The notes beneath the pieces were generated by a model. It had not been told where the DNA came from, searched no databases, and was given only the letters and a program-made list of their open reading frames with translations. Shown one piece after another: positions 25,469-28,618 of a stretch of DNA of 28,618 nucleotides. The position numbers and the translations under genes were made by a program. The DNA is taken from positions 1 to 28,618 of the forward strand of contig JAEYPG010000602.1 in NCBI GenBank assembly GCA_023410975.1, written 5' to 3'. Every line of letters begins with the position of its first letter. Position 1 is the first letter of the stretch. This DNA is from Pseudomonadota bacterium. Its GTDB lineage: Bacteria > Pseudomonadota > Gammaproteobacteria > Burkholderiales > Burkholderiaceae_C.

Positions 25469-26227
25469 TCAAGCCTGGGCCGGCGGCGGCGCCTCCACGG
25501 CTGCCTCGCCTTCTTCCGGCGCCACCGTGCTCGGCTCCGGCGCCTCCACGCGCACGTGCGACAGCGTCCACTCGCGCAGCGCCAGCGCCGCGTCGCCCAG
25601 GCCGGACTTCTTCAGCGCCGAGAACAGCAGCACGCCGATGTCGGCCGCCTCGGTGCTGAGCTCGCCCAGCACCTCGGAGACGGCGCGCAGCGAGGCGTCG
25701 GCCTCCTTGCGCGAGAGCTTGTCGGCCTTGGTCAGCAGCACCAGCAGCTTCACTTCGCCGTTGCCCACGCGCGGGGCGACGAAGTTCAACAGCTGCCGGT
25801 CGAGCTCGGTGAAGCCCAGCCGCGAGTCCACCATCAGCACCACGCCGGCGAGGTTGCGCCGCACCTCCAGGTAGTCGGCCATCACCTGCTGCCAGCGCAG
25901 CTTGGCCGTGCGCTCCACGGCGGCGTAGCCGTAGCCGGGCAGGTCGGCGAAGACCGCGTCGGGCGCGTCCTTCGGCCCCAGGTGGAACAGGTTGATGTGC
26001 TGCGTGCGCCCGGGCGTCTTGGAGGCGAAGGCCAGGCGCTTCTGCTGCGCCAGCGTGTTGATCGCCGTGGACTTGCCGGCATTGCTGCGGCCGACGAAGG
26101 CAATCTCGGGCAGCTCGGTCACGGGCAATTGGTCGAGCCGGCTGGCGGTGGTGAGGAAGCGCGCCGTGTGGGTCCAGGAAAGTGCGGACTTGGCATCCGG
26201 GGCCACCGGTGTAAGGGACGTGTGCAT
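25469..26227 (-). CDS. engB: Ribosome biogenesis GTP-binding protein EngB (YsxC/YihA)
   Basis: EngB is an essential Era/TrmE-class GTPase needed for 50S assembly. The 252-residue product shows G1 GRSNAGKST (46-54), G3 DLPGYG (95-100), G4 TKAD (166-169) and a G5-like LFSALKKSG. The family core is about 200-210 residues; this copy adds a ~25-residue Ala/Pro/Glu tail (from about 227) and an N-terminal extension. The start is uncertain: ATG at 26227 gives MHTSLTPVAP, while an in-frame ATG at 26260 is also open. A TACAAT -10-like box lies only 5 nt before the chosen ATG. It is divergent from the cytochrome c4 gene. Confidence 0.95.
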   Translation of the reverse strand: MHTSLTPVAPDAKSALSWTHTARFLTTASRLDQLPVTELPEIAFVGRSNAGKSTAINTLAQQKRLAFASKTPGRTQHINLFHLGPKDAPDAVFADLPGYGYAAVERTAKLRWQQVMADYLEVRRNLAGVVLMVDSRLGFTELDRQLLNFVAPRVGNGEVKLLVLLTKADKLSRKEADASLRAVSEVLGELSTEAADIGVLLFSALKKSGLGDAALALREWTLSHVRVEAPEPSTVAPEEGEAAVEAPPPAQA

Positions 26228-26283
26228 GAGGCATTGTAAAATTTCAAGGTTTGCCCCCATTGACCCTTTCGGCAGCCATACCA

Positions 26284-26922
26284 ATGAAGTCGATCCTTGC
26301 ACGCACCCTCCAGACGGCGCTTGCGCCGGCCCTTGCGCTCGCTCTGGCGACGCCCCTGATGGCTGCCGAGCCGGCAGCGCCTGCCAAGCCGGACCTGGCC
26401 AAGGGCCAGGCCACTGCACAGGTCTGCGCCGCCTGCCACGCCGCCGACGGTACGCGCGGCATCTCGGCCAACCCGATCCTGCAGGGCCAGCACCCCGAGT
26501 ACCTGGTCAAGCAGCTGACCGAGTTCAAGGCCGGCAAGCGCCAGAACCCGATCATGCAGGGCATGGCAGCCGCGCTGAGCGAGGAAGACATGCGCAACGT
26601 CGCGGCCTTCTACGCCAGCAAGCAGGCCGAGCCGGGCGCGGCCACCGACAAGGAACTGGTGCAGCTGGGCGAGAAGATCTACCGCGGCGGCATCGCCGAG
26701 CGCAACATCCCCGCCTGCGCCGGCTGCCACAGCCCCACGGGCGCCGGCATCCCCGCGCAGTACCCGCGCCTGTCGGGCCAGCACGCCGAGTACACCGCCT
26801 CGCAGCTCAACGCCTTCCGCGCCGGCACCCGCGCCAACAGCGCCCAGATGACGGGCGTGGCCGCCAAGATGAACGACCGCGAGATCAAGGCGGTTTCCGA
26901 CTACATCGCCGGGCTGCGCTGA
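26284..26922 (+). CDS. Diheme cytochrome c4-type protein
   Basis: Cytochromes c4 are periplasmic or membrane-attached electron carriers to terminal oxidases. The 212-residue product has a signal peptide (about 1-27, ending PLMA before AEP) and two homologous class I cytochrome halves, each with a CXXCH heme site: CAACH (48-52) and CAGCH (145-149). The NPIMQGMAAAL and SAQMTGVAAKM segments can supply the distal Met ligands. Length and repeat structure match c4 rather than monoheme c5. The ATG at 26284 is the first that gives a proper signal peptide. A terminator follows. It neighbours the System II maturation gene resB, which would mature such cytochromes. Confidence 0.93.
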   Translation: MKSILARTLQTALAPALALALATPLMAAEPAAPAKPDLAKGQATAQVCAACHAADGTRGISANPILQGQHPEYLVKQLTEFKAGKRQNPIMQGMAAALSEEDMRNVAAFYASKQAEPGAATDKELVQLGEKIYRGGIAERNIPACAGCHSPTGAGIPAQYPRLSGQHAEYTASQLNAFRAGTRANSAQMTGVAAKMNDREIKAVSDYIAGLR

Positions 26923-26960
26923 ACCCGCGGCGCCCGCGCGTTTCATCCTGCAGTACCCCG

Positions 26961-26988
26961 AAGGCCGGTCTTGCACCGGCCTTTTTTG
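26961..26988 (+). terminator. Terminator after the cytochrome c4 gene
   Basis: AAGGCCGGT (26961-26969) pairs perfectly with ACCGGCCTT (26975-26983) around CTTGC, followed by a run of T. It ends the cytochrome transcript, so resB needs its own promoter. Confidence 0.9.
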
Positions 26989-27013
26989 ATGGTGCCGGAC
27001 CAACCTTGTGCGC

Positions 27014-27027
27014 TTGACCGTTATCAA
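27014..27027 (+). promoter_or_regulatory. FNR/Anr-type box upstream of resB
   Basis: TTGAC-CGTT-ATCAA matches the FNR consensus TTGAT-N4-ATCAA in nine of ten fixed positions and lies inside a longer CGCTTGA/TCAAGCG palindrome (27011-27030). Its centre is 41.5 nt before the resB ATG. GACAAT (27050-27055) is a possible -10 at the matching distance. Binding by an oxygen-responsive FNR-family regulator is inferred. Confidence 0.6.
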
Positions 27028-27061
27028 GCGCGGACCATGCTCTGACCCGGACAATCCCGCG

Positions 27062-28618
27062 ATGACCGTCTCCGCCCCCGCCGCGCGCGCGCCTCAGCAG
27101 CGGCTGCGCGACACCCTTGAGCTGGTGTCGTCGATGCGCTTTGCCATCGCGCTGCTGACCGTGATCTGCATCGCCTCGGTGATCGGCACCGTGGTCAAGC
27201 AGCACGAGCCGATCAACAACTACGTCAACCAGTTCGGGCCCTTCTGGTCCGAGGTGTTCGGCGCGGTGAACCTCTACAGCGTCTACAGCGCCTGGTGGTT
27301 CCTGCTGATCCTGGCCTTCCTGGTGATCTCCACCAGCCTGTGCATCGCGCGCAACACGCCGCGCTTCCTGGCCGACATGCGCTCGTTCAAGGAGAACGTG
27401 CGCGAGTCGGCCCTCAAGGCCTTCCACCACAAGGCGCAGGGCGTGCTGCCGGGCGAGACGCCGCAGGCCAGCCTGCAGCGGCTGTCGGCGCTGCTGGCGG
27501 GCAACGGCTGGAAGGCCCGGGTGCAGCAGCGCGAGGGCGGCACCATGATCGCTGCGCGCAAGGGCGCGGCCAACAAGCTCGGCTACATCGCCGCGCACTC
27601 CGCGATCGTGCTGATCTGCCTGGGCGGCCTCTTCGACGGCGACCTGATCGTGCGCGCGCAGATGCTGCTGCTGGGCAAGCAGCCGTACCAGGGCGGCGGG
27701 CTGATCCGGGACGTCAAGCCGGAGCACCGGCTCTCCCCGGCCAACCCCACCTTCCGCGGCAACCTGCTGGTGCCCGAGGGCGCGCGCGCCGGCACCGCGG
27801 TGCTCAACATGTCCGACGGCGTGGTGCTGCAGGACCTGCCCTTCGACATCGAGCTCAAGAAGTTCATCGTCGAGTACTACGACACGGGCATGCCCAAGCT
27901 GTTCGCCAGCGAGATCGTGATCCACGACCACGAGACCGGCCAGGCGACGCCCGCCACCGTCAAGGTCAACGAGCCCGCCTTCCACCGCGGCATCGCCATC
28001 TACCAGAGCAGCTTCGACGACGGCGGATCGCAACTGAAGCTGCAGGCCGTGCCGCTGCGCCCAGGCCTCAAGCCCTTCACCGTCGCCGGCACCGTGGGCG
28101 ACAGCACGCCGCTGGACCAGGCGGGCCAGCCCTACACGCTGGAGCTCACGGGGCTGCGCGTGATCAACGTCGAGAACCTGGGCGGCGGCGGCGACTCCGG
28201 CGCCGATGTGCGCAAGGTGGACCTGGCCGACTCGCTGCAGAAGCACCTGGGCTCCGGCGCCAAGTCGCAAGGCGACAAGCAGCTGCACAACATCGGCCCC
28301 TCGGTGAGCTACAAGCTGCGCGACGCCAGCGGCCAGGCGCGCGAGTTCAACAACTACCAGCTGCCGGTGGAGATCGACGGCCAGCGCGTGCTGCTCGCGG
28401 GCGTGCGCGACAACCCCAACGAGTCCTTCCGCTTCCTGCGCATCCCGGTGGACGAGCAGGACCGCATCGACGGCTGGCTGCACCTGCGCGAGGCGCTGCT
28501 GGACCCGGCCGCGCGCGAGCAGGCTGCGCGCCGCTACGCCAAGCTGGCCTCCCCGCCCGACAACCCCGCCACCACGCAGCAGTTGCAGGTGACGGCGCAG
28601 CGCGCGCTGGGCCTGTTC
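27062..28618 (+). CDS. resB: Cytochrome c biogenesis protein ResB/Ccs1 (3' end beyond window)
   Basis: ResB (Ccs1) partners CcsA/ResC in System II cytochrome c maturation, moving heme across the membrane and attaching it to CXXCH sites. The visible 519 residues contain hydrophobic spans at about 25-45 (MRFAIALLTVICIASVIGTV), 77-97 (AWWFLLILAFLVISTSLCIA) and 173-192, the last with His180 (AAHSAIV), likely a heme ligand. A large periplasmic domain follows, with the family-like NPTFRGNLLVPEG and FHRGIAIYQSSFDDGG segments. The frame is open to the last base, so the final membrane span and stop lie outside; a ccsA homologue is expected next. The ATG lacks a ribosome binding site; Met25 is an alternative start, but it would remove part of the family-like N-terminus. 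Confidence 0.94.
   Translation, partial: MTVSAPAARAPQQRLRDTLELVSSMRFAIALLTVICIASVIGTVVKQHEPINNYVNQFGPFWSEVFGAVNLYSVYSAWWFLLILAFLVISTSLCIARNTPRFLADMRSFKENVRESALKAFHHKAQGVLPGETPQASLQRLSALLAGNGWKARVQQREGGTMIAARKGAANKLGYIAAHSAIVLICLGGLFDGDLIVRAQMLLLGKQPYQGGGLIRDVKPEHRLSPANPTFRGNLLVPEGARAGTAVLNMSDGVVLQDLPFDIELKKFIVEYYDTGMPKLFASEIVIHDHETGQATPATVKVNEPAFHRGIAIYQSSFDDGGSQLKLQAVPLRPGLKPFTVAGTVGDSTPLDQAGQPYTLELTGLRVINVENLGGGGDSGADVRKVDLADSLQKHLGSGAKSQGDKQLHNIGPSVSYKLRDASGQAREFNNYQLPVEIDGQRVLLAGVRDNPNESFRFLRIPVDEQDRIDGWLHLREALLDPAAREQAARRYAKLASPPDNPATTQQLQVTAQRALGLF

Noticed and set aside
26234..26247. Second FNR-like box before cytochrome c4 (TTGTA-AAAT-TTCAA)
   Set aside because: Only the outer TTG/CAA match; three of the ten consensus bases differ and it overlaps the likely engB -10 element.
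26885..28483. 532-codon minus-strand open frame opposite resB
   Set aside because: The plus strand encodes ResB with membrane spans and family motifs across the same region; the minus frame is repetitive and His/Val/Ala-rich.

Overview
This is a GC-rich window from a betaproteobacterial chromosome, most likely Burkholderiales and probably Comamonadaceae. The reasons are the gene order (hemA-prfA-prmC-grxD-ubiX; pilB-pilC-pilD-coaE-yacG; groES-groEL followed by engB, a cytochrome c4 and resB), the pabB-pabC fusion, and a CIRCE element at groE. The assignment is from memory of gene order and protein style, not from a search. The window is almost entirely core housekeeping DNA. I see no insertion sequence, prophage, CRISPR array, toxin-antitoxin pair or defence island.

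Layout. 1-1420: an inverted repeat, ftsY (minus), and a divergent tRNA-Met with its own promoter and terminator. 1522-4862: pabB-pabC fusion and miaB (plus). 4920-5588: two small genes of unknown function (minus). 5707-10687: hemA, prfA, prmC, a predicted outer-membrane barrel protein, grxD and ubiX (plus). 10719-13063: a lytic transglycosylase and proS (minus, overlapping by 4 nt). 13198-13779: rppH (plus). 13851-16716: rplU-rpmA, a terminator, then obgE-proB (all minus). 16921-18067: polyprenyl diphosphate synthase and tRNA-Pro (plus). 18323-23221: pilB, pilC, pilD, coaE, yacG (plus). 23235-25428: groES-groEL with promoter, CIRCE and terminator. 25469-28618: engB (minus), then cytochrome c4 and resB (plus, resB cut by the window edge).

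How the genes work together. Several themes recur: translation and its quality control (prfA/prmC, proS, rplU, rpmA, obgE, engB, miaB, two tRNAs), protein targeting and folding (ftsY, groESL), cofactors (pabBC for folate, hemA for tetrapyrrole, ubiX and the prenyl synthase for ubiquinone, coaE for CoA, grxD for Fe-S), type IV pilus assembly (pilBCD), and respiration (cytochrome c4 and the ResB half of the System II cytochrome c maturation machinery).

I did not find a clearly undescribed system. The best leads are regulatory: an FNR/Anr-type box in front of resB placed where a class II activator would give an mRNA starting at the ATG; a similar leaderless-looking arrangement at hemA and perhaps engB; two unassigned small genes upstream of hemA; an outer-membrane gene inside the hemA-ubiX cluster; and the apparent absence of zapD between coaE and yacG.
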